Shown one piece after another: positions 45,110 through 54,305 of a stretch of 64,000 nucleotides of DNA. Source of the stretch: Bacillus sp. OV166 (GTDB lineage Bacteria > Bacillota > Bacilli > Bacillales > Cytobacillaceae); assembly GCF_900177675.1 (NCBI RefSeq), contig NZ_FXWM01000001.1:1-64000 (forward strand), read 5' to 3'. Numbering within the stretch: position 1 is the first letter of the stretch; the number at the start of each line of letters is the position of its first letter. The notes beneath the pieces are model-generated. The model saw only the letters and a program-made list of their open reading frames with translations, was not told where the DNA came from and did not search any database. The translations under genes and the position numbers were made by a program.

Positions 45110-46975
45110 ATGAAAAAATGGATTCCGATTGCATCGGGTCTGCTTGCCGGGTTTGTTGCAGCAACGATCTCTTTTGCCGATTTCTCAGCAAAGACGAATA
45201 CGGAAGCTTCTTCAAGCACTAAGAGCGATGCAGAAAAGGTGTATGTGCCATTCGGTCAAAAGGATGATTATTACCTATTTGCCTCTGGCGGCCACTCAGG
45301 CCAAATGTTTATTTATGGGGTTCCGTCGATGCGAAAAATTAGAACGATTCCTGTATTCTCTCAAGATTCCGCAACAGGATACGGTTTCGATGAGCATTCC
45401 AAAAAAATGATGGGCGACTATACATGGGGCGACCTTCACCATCCAGCCTTTTCAGAAACAAAGGGCGACTATGATGGAAAATATATGTTTGCTACTGATG
45501 TAGGAAACAGCCGTGCCGCCGTTGTAGACCTTAAAACATTTACGACGAAAGATATCATTCAAGTTCCAAACACTGCCGGCCCACACTGTGCAGCATTCGT
45601 GACAGAAAATACAGAGTACATGTTCCTGCCAACACGTTTCGCCGTTCCGCTTGGCCAGAAGTATGAATCTCTTGATGACTTCAGCACACAATACCGCGGT
45701 GTTATGTCTGCTGTAACCTTTAATGAAAAGAATCAAAAACTAGGTATTGCTTATCAAGTGGCACTTCCGCCATGGTCCTATGACCTATCTGATGCTGGTA
45801 AAAAAGAATCAGCTGATTGGGCGGTAATGACAACTTATAATACCGAAGAAGCGACTACTAATCTTGAAATTAACGCATCACAAGCTGATCGTGACTATAT
45901 TGTCCTTTTTAACTGGAAAGAGCTTGCGAAAATGGTCAAGGAAGGCAAGTACGAAAATATTGGCGGTCAAAAAATGATTTTCCCTGAAAAACAAAAAGGC
46001 GGAATTTATTTAATTCCTGTCGCTAAATCACCACATGGTGTTGACGTCACACCAGATGGAAAGCAATTCATCGCTTCAGGAAAATTAGCACCGACAATGA
46101 CTGTCTTCTCGTTTGAAAAAGCGTTTAAAGCGGTCGCAAACAAAGACTTCACTGGTGAACGGAATGGGATTCCTATTCTTAATTTCAAATCAGTGATGGA
46201 AAGAGAAGTAAACCCTGAAAACGCTTTAGGACCGCTTCACACTCAATTTGATGACAAAGGCATGGCCTATACAACGATGTTCATTTCTTCGGAAATCGTG
46301 AAATGGGATCCAAATACAGGTGAAACATTAGACCGTGTGCCTGTTCAATATTCCCCAGGACACTCTGTTGCCGCAGAAGGTGATACCGTTGCACCAGATG
46401 GAAAATGGATTATTGCTTTAAACAAGATTGCTAAAGACAGTTACTTGTCTGTCGGACCTTCCCATCCTGAGTCAATGCAATTGATTGATATCAGCGGTAA
46501 GATGAAGGTCATCCAATCTTCACCAGTAGACCCTGAACCGCACTATGCACAAATGATTAAAGCGGATAAGATTAAAACGATTAATGTATATCCTAAGGAT
46601 GTCAAGAATAAGGAAGCCGTTTACAAGCAGAGTGATACGAAAATCGTCCGCAATGGCAACAAAGTTGACGTATACGGTATTGCGATGCGTTCGAAATTCA
46701 TCTTTGATGCAAAAGCAAAACGACCAGACGTCATTGAAGTGAATGAAGGAGATCACGTCACCATCCATCTGACGAATATTGATTTCGATGAGGATATTAC
46801 ACACGGATTTGCCATCAACAGCTATAACTTAAACATGGAAGTTCAGCCTGGACAAACCAACACAATGGAATTTGTCGCGAATAAAGCGGGAACCTACCCA
46901 CTTTATTGTACAAACTTCTGTTCTGCGCTCCACCAAGAAATGAACGGTTACTTCCTTGTAAAACCTAAGAAATAA
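45110..46975 (+). CDS. nosZ: Nitrous oxide reductase, clade II NosZ
   Basis: Reduces N2O to N2, the last denitrification step, outside the membrane. 621 residues. The signal is Sec-type (MKKWIPIASGLLAGFVAATISFA, no twin Arg), a mark of clade II. CuZ histidines are visible in DLHHPAF (110, 111), GPHCAAF, SPHGVDVTPDG, PLHTQF and SPGHSVA. The C-terminal cupredoxin domain holds CuA: His565, C600-x3-C604-x3-H608 and Met611 in CTNFCSALHQEM. AGGTGGTG is seven bases before the ATG. Likely oxygen-regulated through the upstream Fnr box. Confidence 0.97.
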   Translation: MKKWIPIASGLLAGFVAATISFADFSAKTNTEASSSTKSDAEKVYVPFGQKDDYYLFASGGHSGQMFIYGVPSMRKIRTIPVFSQDSATGYGFDEHSKKMMGDYTWGDLHHPAFSETKGDYDGKYMFATDVGNSRAAVVDLKTFTTKDIIQVPNTAGPHCAAFVTENTEYMFLPTRFAVPLGQKYESLDDFSTQYRGVMSAVTFNEKNQKLGIAYQVALPPWSYDLSDAGKKESADWAVMTTYNTEEATTNLEINASQADRDYIVLFNWKELAKMVKEGKYENIGGQKMIFPEKQKGGIYLIPVAKSPHGVDVTPDGKQFIASGKLAPTMTVFSFEKAFKAVANKDFTGERNGIPILNFKSVMEREVNPENALGPLHTQFDDKGMAYTTMFISSEIVKWDPNTGETLDRVPVQYSPGHSVAAEGDTVAPDGKWIIALNKIAKDSYLSVGPSHPESMQLIDISGKMKVIQSSPVDPEPHYAQMIKADKIKTINVYPKDVKNKEAVYKQSDTKIVRNGNKVDVYGIAMRSKFIFDAKAKRPDVIEVNEGDHVTIHLTNIDFDEDITHGFAINSYNLNMEVQPGQTNTMEFVANKAGTYPLYCTNFCSALHQEMNGYFLVKPKK

Positions 46976-47047
46976 TATGTTGGAGATGGGTATCAATTAA
47001 ATAGATTGATACCCATCCCTGTTTACAAATCTTATTATCGATAAAAT

Positions 47048-47164
47048 CTAGTTGCAGCACCTAGCCCCTCTTTGGTCTAAGTCAATCCCTTAAGAAGGCA
47101 AAAAACGCCTTCTTGAAGGGCTTGCCTTATGCTTGTCGGGGCTGAGCAAGGCGCTTCCACTTTA
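47048..47164 (-). repeat. Type B-like repeat inside the nos operon
   Basis: Minus-strand reading: AAAGTGGAAGCGCCTTGCTCAGCCCCGAC, hairpin GAAGGCGTTTTTTGCCTTC, then GGGGCTAGGTGCTGCAACTAG. It is related to the nested unit at 8959-9080. It lies between nosZ and the next nos gene and ends about 10 bases before that gene's ribosome site, so it must be transcribed with the operon. Confidence 0.8.
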
Positions 47165-47183
47165 TAATAAAGGCGATGTTAAC

Positions 47184-47753
47184 ATGAAGGGTAAAACGAA
47201 AAAATTATCAGTGGTTTCTTCGATATTAATAGTTGTTTCAGCCATTTTGATGGTCATCTCATTATTTTTCCCGTGGTGGCAAATGATTTTCTTTGCTCCG
47301 CAATATCCAGAGGGACTAAATATCATTGTTTACCCAAATAAACTCGAGGGACAAATTGACATTGTTAATGGTCTCAACCACTATATCGGGATGGATAACT
47401 TTAGTGAAGAAAACTTCCCTGAATTGAGCTATCTTTCCTATCTTGTTGGTGGTTTAGCTATTCTTACCTTACTAACCGCCGTCTTTCGAAAAAAATCTAT
47501 TCTTTATGGATTGATTGGCGTGTTTGTAATTGGCGGCTTACTTGGGGTGATTGACCTGCGGCAGGCACTTCATGATTTCGGAACAAATTTAAGCCCTGAA
47601 GCACCCATTAAAATAGATCCTTTTGTACCGCCGATTTTGGGACATAATACAGTAGCAAACTTTATTACCAACAGTGTGCTTGGCCCCGGTTCCTATTTAC
47701 TTATTGGAGCATTTATCCTGTTACTCATTCCGTTATGGAAGGATCGAAAGTAA
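47184..47753 (+). CDS. nos-cluster integral membrane protein
   Basis: 189 residues, about four membrane helices (VVSSILIVVSAILMVISLFFPWW; LSYLVGGLAILTLLTAVF; LYGLIGVFVIGGLLGVI; YLLIGAFILLLIPLW) with an extracellular loop of about 60 residues after the first. A protein of this type sits between nosZ and nosD in clade II clusters (called NosB in some Epsilonproteobacteria; equivalence not established). The start is the ATG at 47184, with a weak AAAGG. It is joined to nosD by TAAATG, so the two are coupled. A role in electron transfer or NosZ assembly is likely but unproven. Confidence 0.75.
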   Translation: MKGKTKKLSVVSSILIVVSAILMVISLFFPWWQMIFFAPQYPEGLNIIVYPNKLEGQIDIVNGLNHYIGMDNFSEENFPELSYLSYLVGGLAILTLLTAVFRKKSILYGLIGVFVIGGLLGVIDLRQALHDFGTNLSPEAPIKIDPFVPPILGHNTVANFITNSVLGPGSYLLIGAFILLLIPLWKDRK

Positions 47754-49094
47754 ATGAAAAAAACTGCGCTCTTATCTTTCATTTTTTCTCTATTTCTACT
47801 GATGAGCCCTGAGAAAAAGCTGGCCGCCGAAAATTTACAAGCAACCATCGACAGCCTGAAAGATGGGGCGGTATTACAGCTTGAAAACAAAACATATCAG
47901 GGCAATATTGTCATCAACAAAGCAATGACGATTATCGGCTCACCTAAAACCGTTATTAAGGGCGACGGAACGGGAAACGTCATTTCCATCAAGGCCCCTC
48001 ATGTGAAGCTGAGCCATCTAACGGTAACGCACGGAAGTATGAACCGGAACTCTGCTGAGGAATACGCGGCCATCAAGATTTATACAAACAGCAACGTTGT
48101 CGAACATATCAACATCCGCGACTCCTTTCACGGCATATATTTAAGCCAGGCTCACGATAATACGATTCGTGCTAACCATATTAAGGGAATGGGCAAGGGC
48201 AAAATCGCCGAACAGGGAAATGGAATTCACATTTATTATGCAAATGATAATCTGCTTGAAAAGAATACGATTGAAGGCACCCGGGACGGGATGTTCTTTG
48301 AATATGCCAACAACAATCACAGCTATGAAAATAATATCAGCCAGACAAGATATGGACTGCATTACATGTATTCCGACGAAAACATTTTTATGAAAAATAC
48401 CTTCACGATGAATACCGGCGGCGCAGCCATTATGAACTCCAATCATTTGAAGCTCGAGGATAATCAATTTATTGTTAACTACGGCAACCAATCATTTGGC
48501 CTATTACTCCTTCAAGCCAATGATAATTTTATCGCCAATAATACCTTTTACATGAACCAGCGTGGTTTGTATATCGATCAAGCGACAAGAAACGAATTTC
48601 GTCACAACAAAATCGTTCAAAACCAAATCGGAATTGAACTATGGGCGAGTTCCAATGATCAAGTATTTACATTAAACCAAATTTCCGAAAATACGATTCC
48701 TGCGGTAACTCTTGGCGGCAATAGTGAGAATAATTCCTGGAGCAAGGATGGCAAAGGGAATGACTGGGGCAGCGCGTTCCCGATCACTGATTTAAACCAA
48801 GACCGCATTGGGGATTTTCCAATAACCTATCGTTCATCTTTATATCAATTAATGGAGGACCAAGAATTATCCTATTTATTTTTAAAAAGTCCGGCCCTGA
48901 AAATATATGAAAAAATGAATGCCGCACTTACAAACGAAGCCATTATGTTTAATGACCCACACCCATTAACAGCGTCAAATGGAACACATACGAAAGTTAT
49001 TTTCCTTATTGTCAGCTTACTAATTGTGGGGATTTTAATAAAGGGGAGACACCTACTATGCATTACATTTGGAAGGAATGGAAGGAAAATATAA
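47754..49094 (+). CDS. nosD: Copper-site maturation protein NosD
   Basis: Beta-helix protein needed, with the NosFY transporter, to build the CuZ centre of NosZ. 446 residues: signal peptide (KKTALLSFIFSLFLLMSPEKKLAAE), a right-handed parallel beta-helix with repeated N/D-N-x-I/F turns (LSQAHDNTIRANHI, YYANDNLLEKNTIEG, DENIFMKNTF), and a C-terminal membrane anchor (VIFLIVSLLIVGILIK). The 3' end overlaps nosY by 37 bases. Confidence 0.95.
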   Translation: MKKTALLSFIFSLFLLMSPEKKLAAENLQATIDSLKDGAVLQLENKTYQGNIVINKAMTIIGSPKTVIKGDGTGNVISIKAPHVKLSHLTVTHGSMNRNSAEEYAAIKIYTNSNVVEHINIRDSFHGIYLSQAHDNTIRANHIKGMGKGKIAEQGNGIHIYYANDNLLEKNTIEGTRDGMFFEYANNNHSYENNISQTRYGLHYMYSDENIFMKNTFTMNTGGAAIMNSNHLKLEDNQFIVNYGNQSFGLLLLQANDNFIANNTFYMNQRGLYIDQATRNEFRHNKIVQNQIGIELWASSNDQVFTLNQISENTIPAVTLGGNSENNSWSKDGKGNDWGSAFPITDLNQDRIGDFPITYRSSLYQLMEDQELSYLFLKSPALKIYEKMNAALTNEAIMFNDPHPLTASNGTHTKVIFLIVSLLIVGILIKGRHLLCITFGRNGRKI

Positions 49095-49855
49095 GAGGAA
49101 AAGGGCTTTGGCTAAGTCTAAGCATTATTGTTCTCATTTCAATCGCGATTTTATTTCGTTCCTCAGCCCTTTCATTTGATAAAGGCTTTTATGTGCTCTT
49201 AATCAACTTGTTTGATACGATTATCTATTTTATTCCGATTCTATGCCTATTTATCGGGGCCTTCTCGATTTTTCAAGAAAAGGAACAAAAAACATTGATC
49301 ATGCTGCTAACAAAGACAGACTCTTTCGGAAGCTTCCTAATTAAAAAAAGCCTTGGGCTTTATGCAGTCGTCCTTGTCCCGCTGATTACGTGGTTTTTCA
49401 TCTATTTGTTTCTATTAAAATTTAATTTCCAACTCGATATAAAGGGCTATTTTATCTTTGTGGCAGCAATCGTTTGTATGAGTCTCGTCTTCCTGCAAAT
49501 TGGTGCGGCCATCGGTAGTTTTAGCCGCTCGAGGATGCAGATTTTAGGGTTTACGATCTTCGTCTGGTTTTACTTTTTCTTCTTACATGATTTTATCTTG
49601 CTGTCGTTCTTACCTGATGTCACCTATGAAAATGTGAAACTATTTTCTTCCGTCTACTTTTTAAATCCGCTTCAAGCGATTCGAATGTTTCTAGAAACAG
49701 GCACGGGGGTATATTCCTTTGGCCATATGTCAAGGCTCTTACAAGCATTTATGTGGACGAAACCCGTATTCTTCCTGCTCGGAAATCTGTTGTTCTGGCT
49801 TGTCACTTCGTTTTTAACAGCGATTGTTTTCAACCGTAAGGAGGGGTACGAATGA
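49058..49855 (+). CDS. nosY: ABC permease NosY
   Basis: Membrane subunit of the NosDFY system; 265 residues with six hydrophobic helices and a cytoplasmic IFQEKEQKTLIMLLTKTDSF segment typical of ABC-2-type permeases. Overlaps nosD upstream and nosF downstream by four bases (ATGA). It is thought to move a sulfur or other species needed for the CuZ cluster. Confidence 0.93.
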   Translation: MHYIWKEWKENIRGKGLWLSLSIIVLISIAILFRSSALSFDKGFYVLLINLFDTIIYFIPILCLFIGAFSIFQEKEQKTLIMLLTKTDSFGSFLIKKSLGLYAVVLVPLITWFFIYLFLLKFNFQLDIKGYFIFVAAIVCMSLVFLQIGAAIGSFSRSRMQILGFTIFVWFYFFFLHDFILLSFLPDVTYENVKLFSSVYFLNPLQAIRMFLETGTGVYSFGHMSRLLQAFMWTKPVFFLLGNLLFWLVTSFLTAIVFNRKEGYE

Positions 49856-50529
49856 TCAAAGTAACGAATTTAAACCAATCGTTTGGAAAAAAAAATGTCT
49901 TAGATTCCATCAATCTAGACATTAACCCAAACGAAATATGTGCCCTTGTTGGCCGCAATGGGGCCGGAAAATCAACGTTCATCAATAGTCTGCTTGGGTT
50001 ACTGCCAGTGAAGCAAGGGGAAATTTTGATTAACGGGACTGCTGTTAACAAGAAAAATGTTGAATGGAAAAAGACGATTGCTTATTTGCCGGAAAAATTC
50101 ATGCTATATCCGATGCTGACCGGTCTTGAAAATATCACCTTCTTTGCTGAAGCTGTGACCAAGACGGCCAACCAGGAACGGATCGAGCAGGTGCTACGCT
50201 CGGTCAGCTTGTGGGATGACCGTGATGTTCAAGTGAAGAAATATTCCAAAGGGATGCTGCAGCGCCTTGGTTTAGCAATCACCCTTTATCAGGATTCAAG
50301 CCTGCTCATTCTGGATGAACCGACGAGCGGCATCGACCCGCTCGGAAGAAAAGAAATTTTGGAGGTCCTTGGTTCCCTCCATGATAAAACGATTCTGCTG
50401 TCTTCCCACCATCTCGATGAAATCAAGCAGATTTGCACCCATGTTGCCTATTTGGACAATGGAAAAATGAAAAAGTTTACAGTAGATGAATTCTTACAAA
50501 CTCATAATTTAGGAGGAATCAGTTCATGA
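49852..50529 (+). CDS. nosF: ABC ATPase NosF
   Basis: ATPase partner of NosY, 225 residues. Walker A GRNGAGKSTF near residue 35, signature YSKGMLQRLGLA (in place of LSGGQ), Walker B LLILDEPTSGID, and H-loop LLSSHHLDE. Its end overlaps the next gene by four bases (ATGA), tying that lipoprotein to the same operon. Confidence 0.95.
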   Translation: MIKVTNLNQSFGKKNVLDSINLDINPNEICALVGRNGAGKSTFINSLLGLLPVKQGEILINGTAVNKKNVEWKKTIAYLPEKFMLYPMLTGLENITFFAEAVTKTANQERIEQVLRSVSLWDDRDVQVKKYSKGMLQRLGLAITLYQDSSLLILDEPTSGIDPLGRKEILEVLGSLHDKTILLSSHHLDEIKQICTHVAYLDNGKMKKFTVDEFLQTHNLGGISS

Positions 50530-51428
50530 AGACACGAATTATCTTTAGCTTGCTTCTGCTGATTGCCTTAATCACAGGATGCAGTTCAGGCCCTGACTAT
50601 AAGGTAACAGTGACGAAGGACCTTTATTTCGTCAAGGACACAGCGATGCCATTTGAAATAAAAGTAACCGAAAACAACAAGGCCGTAAAAGGGCTCGATG
50701 TGTCTGCCCAATTATCAATGACCAATATGGACCATGGCAGCTATAATGTTAAGCTTGTGGAAGGCAAAAATGGGACCTACTCCGGCAAAGTGAACCTGCC
50801 GATGGGCGGTAAATACGAGGCCGCGTTTACATTAGAAAAAGACGGCAAAAAGGCAGAGAAAGTCATCGATCTAAATGTGACCAAGCCAAAAGGTGTCGCC
50901 ATCATCAACGGCGAATGGATTACCAATGAAGATGTCAGCTTCTATAAGTTTATTAACCAGTTACAGCTGGAAATCAACCGTGAGAGCTCGCAGAAAAAAT
51001 ACACGGGTAAAAAGTTAGAGGAAGAATTGGCTTATTTAGATTCCCAGGAAAAAACACTTGAGGATAAAAATCAATTATTAACGCAAATTATCCGCCTTCG
51101 TGCGATGGCCTTACTGGCGGATGAAAAGGGCCATAAAGCTGCCGAGACTGAAGTGGATGCTGCCCTACTCAAAGCGCGCGAACAATATAATCAGTTCGAA
51201 TCCGCTAAAAAGCTAATCAATGAGTACGGCGCAGATAAATTTTGGGCAACGGAAAAACAGCAATATCGAATGATTGTCATGTCCCAGAAGGTCCAAAAGG
51301 ACTTAATTGAAAAAGTCAAAAAGGAAAACCCAAAAGCCGGCGAACAAGAAATCTACTACCAAGCCCAAAAAGAATACGAAGAACTTCTCGTCTCCCAGGT
51401 GAATTCCTTAAAGATTGAGATACTCTAG
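50526..51428 (+). CDS. Lipoprotein: YtkA-like domain plus SurA-N-like domain
   Basis: 300 residues, last gene of the nos operon, translationally coupled to nosF. Lipobox LITGC with lipidated Cys19. Residues 26-120 look like a YtkA/FixH-type immunoglobulin-like domain (DTAMPFEIKVTENNKAVKG, GKNGTYSGKVNLPMGGKYEA) with a Met/His cluster M65-TN-M68-D-H70 that could bind copper. Residues 125-300 start IINGEWITNEDVSFYKFI and continue as charged helices, resembling the N-terminal chaperone domain of SurA/PrsA, without a rotamase domain. It lacks the usual NosL Cys-Met pattern. Likely an outer-surface copper or folding factor for NosZ (inference). Confidence 0.75.
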   Translation: MKTRIIFSLLLLIALITGCSSGPDYKVTVTKDLYFVKDTAMPFEIKVTENNKAVKGLDVSAQLSMTNMDHGSYNVKLVEGKNGTYSGKVNLPMGGKYEAAFTLEKDGKKAEKVIDLNVTKPKGVAIINGEWITNEDVSFYKFINQLQLEINRESSQKKYTGKKLEEELAYLDSQEKTLEDKNQLLTQIIRLRAMALLADEKGHKAAETEVDAALLKAREQYNQFESAKKLINEYGADKFWATEKQQYRMIVMSQKVQKDLIEKVKKENPKAGEQEIYYQAQKEYEELLVSQVNSLKIEIL

Positions 51429-51436
51429 AAATAGAA

Positions 51437-51486
51437 GGGTGTCAGGCACCATGTGAATTCTTCACATGGTGCCTGACACCCTTTTC
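51437..51486. terminator. GGTGTCAGGCACC palindrome ending the nos operon
   Basis: GGTGTCAGGCACC (51439-51451), centre ATGTGAATTCTTCACAT, complement (51469-51481), then CCTTTTC. It ends just before the stop codon of the convergent dehydrogenase gene and can serve both. Confidence 0.8.
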
Positions 51487-51489
51487 GGT

Positions 51490-52557
51490 TTATAAATCTC
51501 GTAATAACACACGATATAGTTTATCGTCTTTTTCGTCAGGGGTTCCTCTGCCGTCGGTGTTGTTGCTGACAAAGTAGAGGTAGTCGCCGTCGACATACAG
51601 GTCTCGGATTCGCCCCAGACTTGTAATAACGGGTCTGGTAATCATCTGACGCAATCCAAATTCGCGGACGGCATTGCCTCTTAATGTTGCTGCATAAAGC
51701 TTCCCATTCGCCGCAGCCAGCCCGGACGGTGCCCACGTTTCATCACCGGACTGATACAAAGGGGTTACCATCCCCGCTTGCTGTTCCGGACCTTGAATTA
51801 CCGGCCACCCATAATTCGACCCTGGGGTAATCCGATTGATTTCATCATGAGCCGATGGACCGTGCTCACTTGCATATAAAGTCCCGCCAACCCACACTAA
51901 TCCCTGTGGATTGCGATGGCCATAACTGTAGACATATGAGTTTGGAAAAGGGTTGTCCTCGGGAATCGTTCCATCTAAGTTTATTCGTAAAATTTTCCCA
52001 TTTAACGTTTTCAAATTCTGAGCCGTTTCCGGAGTGGTCGCATCACCTGTGGTGATGTACAGCATCCCATCCGGACCGATTTTCAGCCTGCCGCCGTGAT
52101 GATAGGCAGCACTCGGAATCCGATCAAGCAGGATTTTCTCCTCGGACCACACAGAACCGTTCGTCCTTAGGACAATCACCCGATTAAATTGCCCCTTGCC
52201 ATCATCACTATAGGTATAATAGGCGTACGCCTTATGATTATCTTGAAACTGAGGATCAAGAACAAAACCTAGCAGCCCCGCTTCAGCCGCCTTGGCAAGC
52301 GGCTTTTCTAAACGAACTGGCTGGCGTTCTATTTTACCGTTTTCCATCTTAACAATGTTTCCGGTTCGTTCGCTGATGTAGAAAGCTTGATTTATCCGGT
52401 CAATTGACCATGGCACTTGCAATTTTCCAGCCAAAACTTCAATATTTGGCTGATTGACAACGACCTCTTCCTCTTGGATTCTGTCGTCCTTTTCAAAAAG
52501 AGAACAGCCCGACAACAAGACAACCATCAGTAGTAAAATAGAACAAGCTTTATTCAT
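51490..52557 (-). CDS. PQQ-type glucose/sorbosone dehydrogenase lipoprotein
   Basis: 355 residues. Lipobox LLSGC near residue 18 gives a surface lipoprotein; the rest is a six-bladed propeller of the soluble glucose dehydrogenase type: LQVPWSIDRI, GLLGFVLDPQF, HHGGRLKIGPDGMLYITTGDAT, NGKILRINLDG, YSYGHRNPQGLVW, SEHGPSAHDEIN. Whether it binds PQQ is doubtful for a Bacillus without obvious PQQ synthesis genes nearby, and the substrate is unknown. GGTAGGAG is three bases before the ATG. Confidence 0.88.
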   Translation of the reverse strand: MNKACSILLLMVVLLSGCSLFEKDDRIQEEEVVVNQPNIEVLAGKLQVPWSIDRINQAFYISERTGNIVKMENGKIERQPVRLEKPLAKAAEAGLLGFVLDPQFQDNHKAYAYYTYSDDGKGQFNRVIVLRTNGSVWSEEKILLDRIPSAAYHHGGRLKIGPDGMLYITTGDATTPETAQNLKTLNGKILRINLDGTIPEDNPFPNSYVYSYGHRNPQGLVWVGGTLYASEHGPSAHDEINRITPGSNYGWPVIQGPEQQAGMVTPLYQSGDETWAPSGLAAANGKLYAATLRGNAVREFGLRQMITRPVITSLGRIRDLYVDGDYLYFVSNNTDGRGTPDEKDDKLYRVLLRDL

Positions 52558-52572
52558 TGACTCCTACCTTTC

Positions 52573-53427
52573 TTAAATTACCTCAAGAATTGCCTTCCCT
52601 ACGCCACTCTCTTCATTCGTATCCGTAATCACATCACAAAGAGACTTTATGTAATAATCAGCATTCCCCATCGCAACCGATCTTCCTGCTTTTTCAAGCA
52701 TGGAAACATCATTATAATTATCGCCAATCGCCATGGTTTCAGCTAAATCAATCCCTTTTAATTTCACAAACGACTCCAGTGCAATCCCCTTTTGAGCCTG
52801 TGTATTGGTAATTTCCAAATTATCATGGCCAGACGTTGAAACGACGATTCCTTCTAGCTCTGAAAGGGACTCGTTTGCTGACTCCAATCGGTCTGCATCA
52901 AAAGAGAAGGCAAGTAATTTATAGATTTGATAGTTTTCATCAGCAAATAAAAGTTCATAATCCTCGATCGTATGTACTAGGCCATCACGTAGTCTAGCCC
53001 CAGCAGCCTCAGTAATCTCTTCTCGATTTACTTCGGGATTGGCACTCATGATGATGTCAACGAGAATGGAAACCGCCTTGTCGGCATCCATCGTGAAGGC
53101 ACCTTTGTTTGTGTATACTTCGAAATAAATATCCTTTTCCCTTAGCCTTGCCGCTACCTCTCTTGCCATTTGTTTGCTGATTGGTGTGGCTGAAAGAACG
53201 ACTCCTTCCTTGGAGCGTACCTCTGCGCCATTCGCACAGATAACCGGGCAATTTATGCCTGCTTGAGCTAGGACGTAAGTTGCTTCTTGATACGACCTTC
53301 CCGTTGCGACCACAAATTCAATTCCTTGCGCTTGTGCTTTTACGATCGCGTCCTTATTTTCCTCACTGATTAATTGCTTCGAATTCAATAATGTTCCATC
53401 CATGTCTGATGCAATACATTTAATCAT
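52573..53427 (-). CDS. Cof-type HAD phosphatase
   Basis: 284 residues, HAD superfamily class IIB: nucleophile motif DMDGTLLNSK at residues 8-17, VVATGRSYQEA (motif II), cap domain in the middle, Lys in QAQKGIALE and GDNYNDVSMLEKAG (motif IV). Probably a sugar-phosphate or FMN phosphatase; the substrate cannot be read from sequence. It precedes the dehydrogenase by 15 bases on the same strand and may be cotranscribed. Confidence 0.92.
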   Translation of the reverse strand: MIKCIASDMDGTLLNSKQLISEENKDAIVKAQAQGIEFVVATGRSYQEATYVLAQAGINCPVICANGAEVRSKEGVVLSATPISKQMAREVAARLREKDIYFEVYTNKGAFTMDADKAVSILVDIIMSANPEVNREEITEAAGARLRDGLVHTIEDYELLFADENYQIYKLLAFSFDADRLESANESLSELEGIVVSTSGHDNLEITNTQAQKGIALESFVKLKGIDLAETMAIGDNYNDVSMLEKAGRSVAMGNADYYIKSLCDVITDTNEESGVGKAILEVI

Positions 53428-53498
53428 GTTGTCCCCCCTCTATCCATTTTCATTATTGCCATTTTAACATGATTACCAAAACATTATCTCCCATATGC

Positions 53499-54167
53499 TC
53501 ATGCTAAATACTTACTACCCTCGCGAACACTTAACGGTGCTAACTTTGTTCCTTCAATAAATCCCTTTACAGAGGCGGGATTTGTCTTCGAATATTCCCG
53601 TAACACCCAGCCAATTGCCTTTTGGATAAAAAATTCCTTGCTGTCCGCATTTTGCTGTATGTAATGATAAAGCAATTCTTCATTCGTTTTTCCCTTATAT
53701 TTTAATTGAAAAAGCAGTGCCGCTCTTCGCAGCCATAGATTGTCGTCATTGGCCCAGCCATTAATTGTTTCGGCCACCACTTCAGGGAATTTCTCGGCAA
53801 TTTTTCCAACCGGCTTGGGAGCAATCGCATCAACCGTATCCCACCAAGATTTGATTGTAATCAGTTGCTCCATAAATGGCAAATCCGTTTTCTCGAGCTT
53901 ATTCAACGATTTTTCCATATAAACCAATGCTGTATATTGGTATTCTCGTTCTTCCTTCGCCCAAAGTTCTCGAATCAAATCTTGGTTAAACGGCTCTTTT
54001 AAGATCCCTGTCTCTTGAAAAAATTGCTTTTCCAGCACACTGCGCTGTGGTTTCTTGATGCCCAAGAAGGGGAAATGATCTTTCATATATTTCTTCATCG
54101 GTTCGGCATTTGCTTCATTGCGATTTTCTTCAAATAGTTGTGTTAACAGCGCAATATTTGGCGACAT
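53499..54167 (-). CDS. alkD: DNA alkylation repair glycosylase AlkD
   Basis: Removes bulky or cationic alkylpurines (3-methyladenine, 7-methylguanine) using HEAT-like repeats. From the ATG at 54167 the protein is 222 residues, and Trp109, Asp113 (SWWDTVDAIAPKPVG) and Trp187 (IGWVLREYSK) fall at exactly the catalytic positions of B. cereus AlkD, with Arg148 in WLRRAALLFQ. This supports the chosen start (AAGGTGG six bases upstream) over the TTG six codons earlier. Confidence 0.95.
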   Translation of the reverse strand: MSPNIALLTQLFEENRNEANAEPMKKYMKDHFPFLGIKKPQRSVLEKQFFQETGILKEPFNQDLIRELWAKEEREYQYTALVYMEKSLNKLEKTDLPFMEQLITIKSWWDTVDAIAPKPVGKIAEKFPEVVAETINGWANDDNLWLRRAALLFQLKYKGKTNEELLYHYIQQNADSKEFFIQKAIGWVLREYSKTNPASVKGFIEGTKLAPLSVREGSKYLA

Positions 54168-54305
54168 CCAATTCCACCTTTTCAAAAATAATACCCACTA
54201 AATCAATAGTAATTCTCTTATCTTCCAATATTTCCTTTATTTTTTTCGAATAAACCACTTTCCTAAAACCAAACTAAATCATAGTAGAAAAGGAGGGATA
54301 TTACC

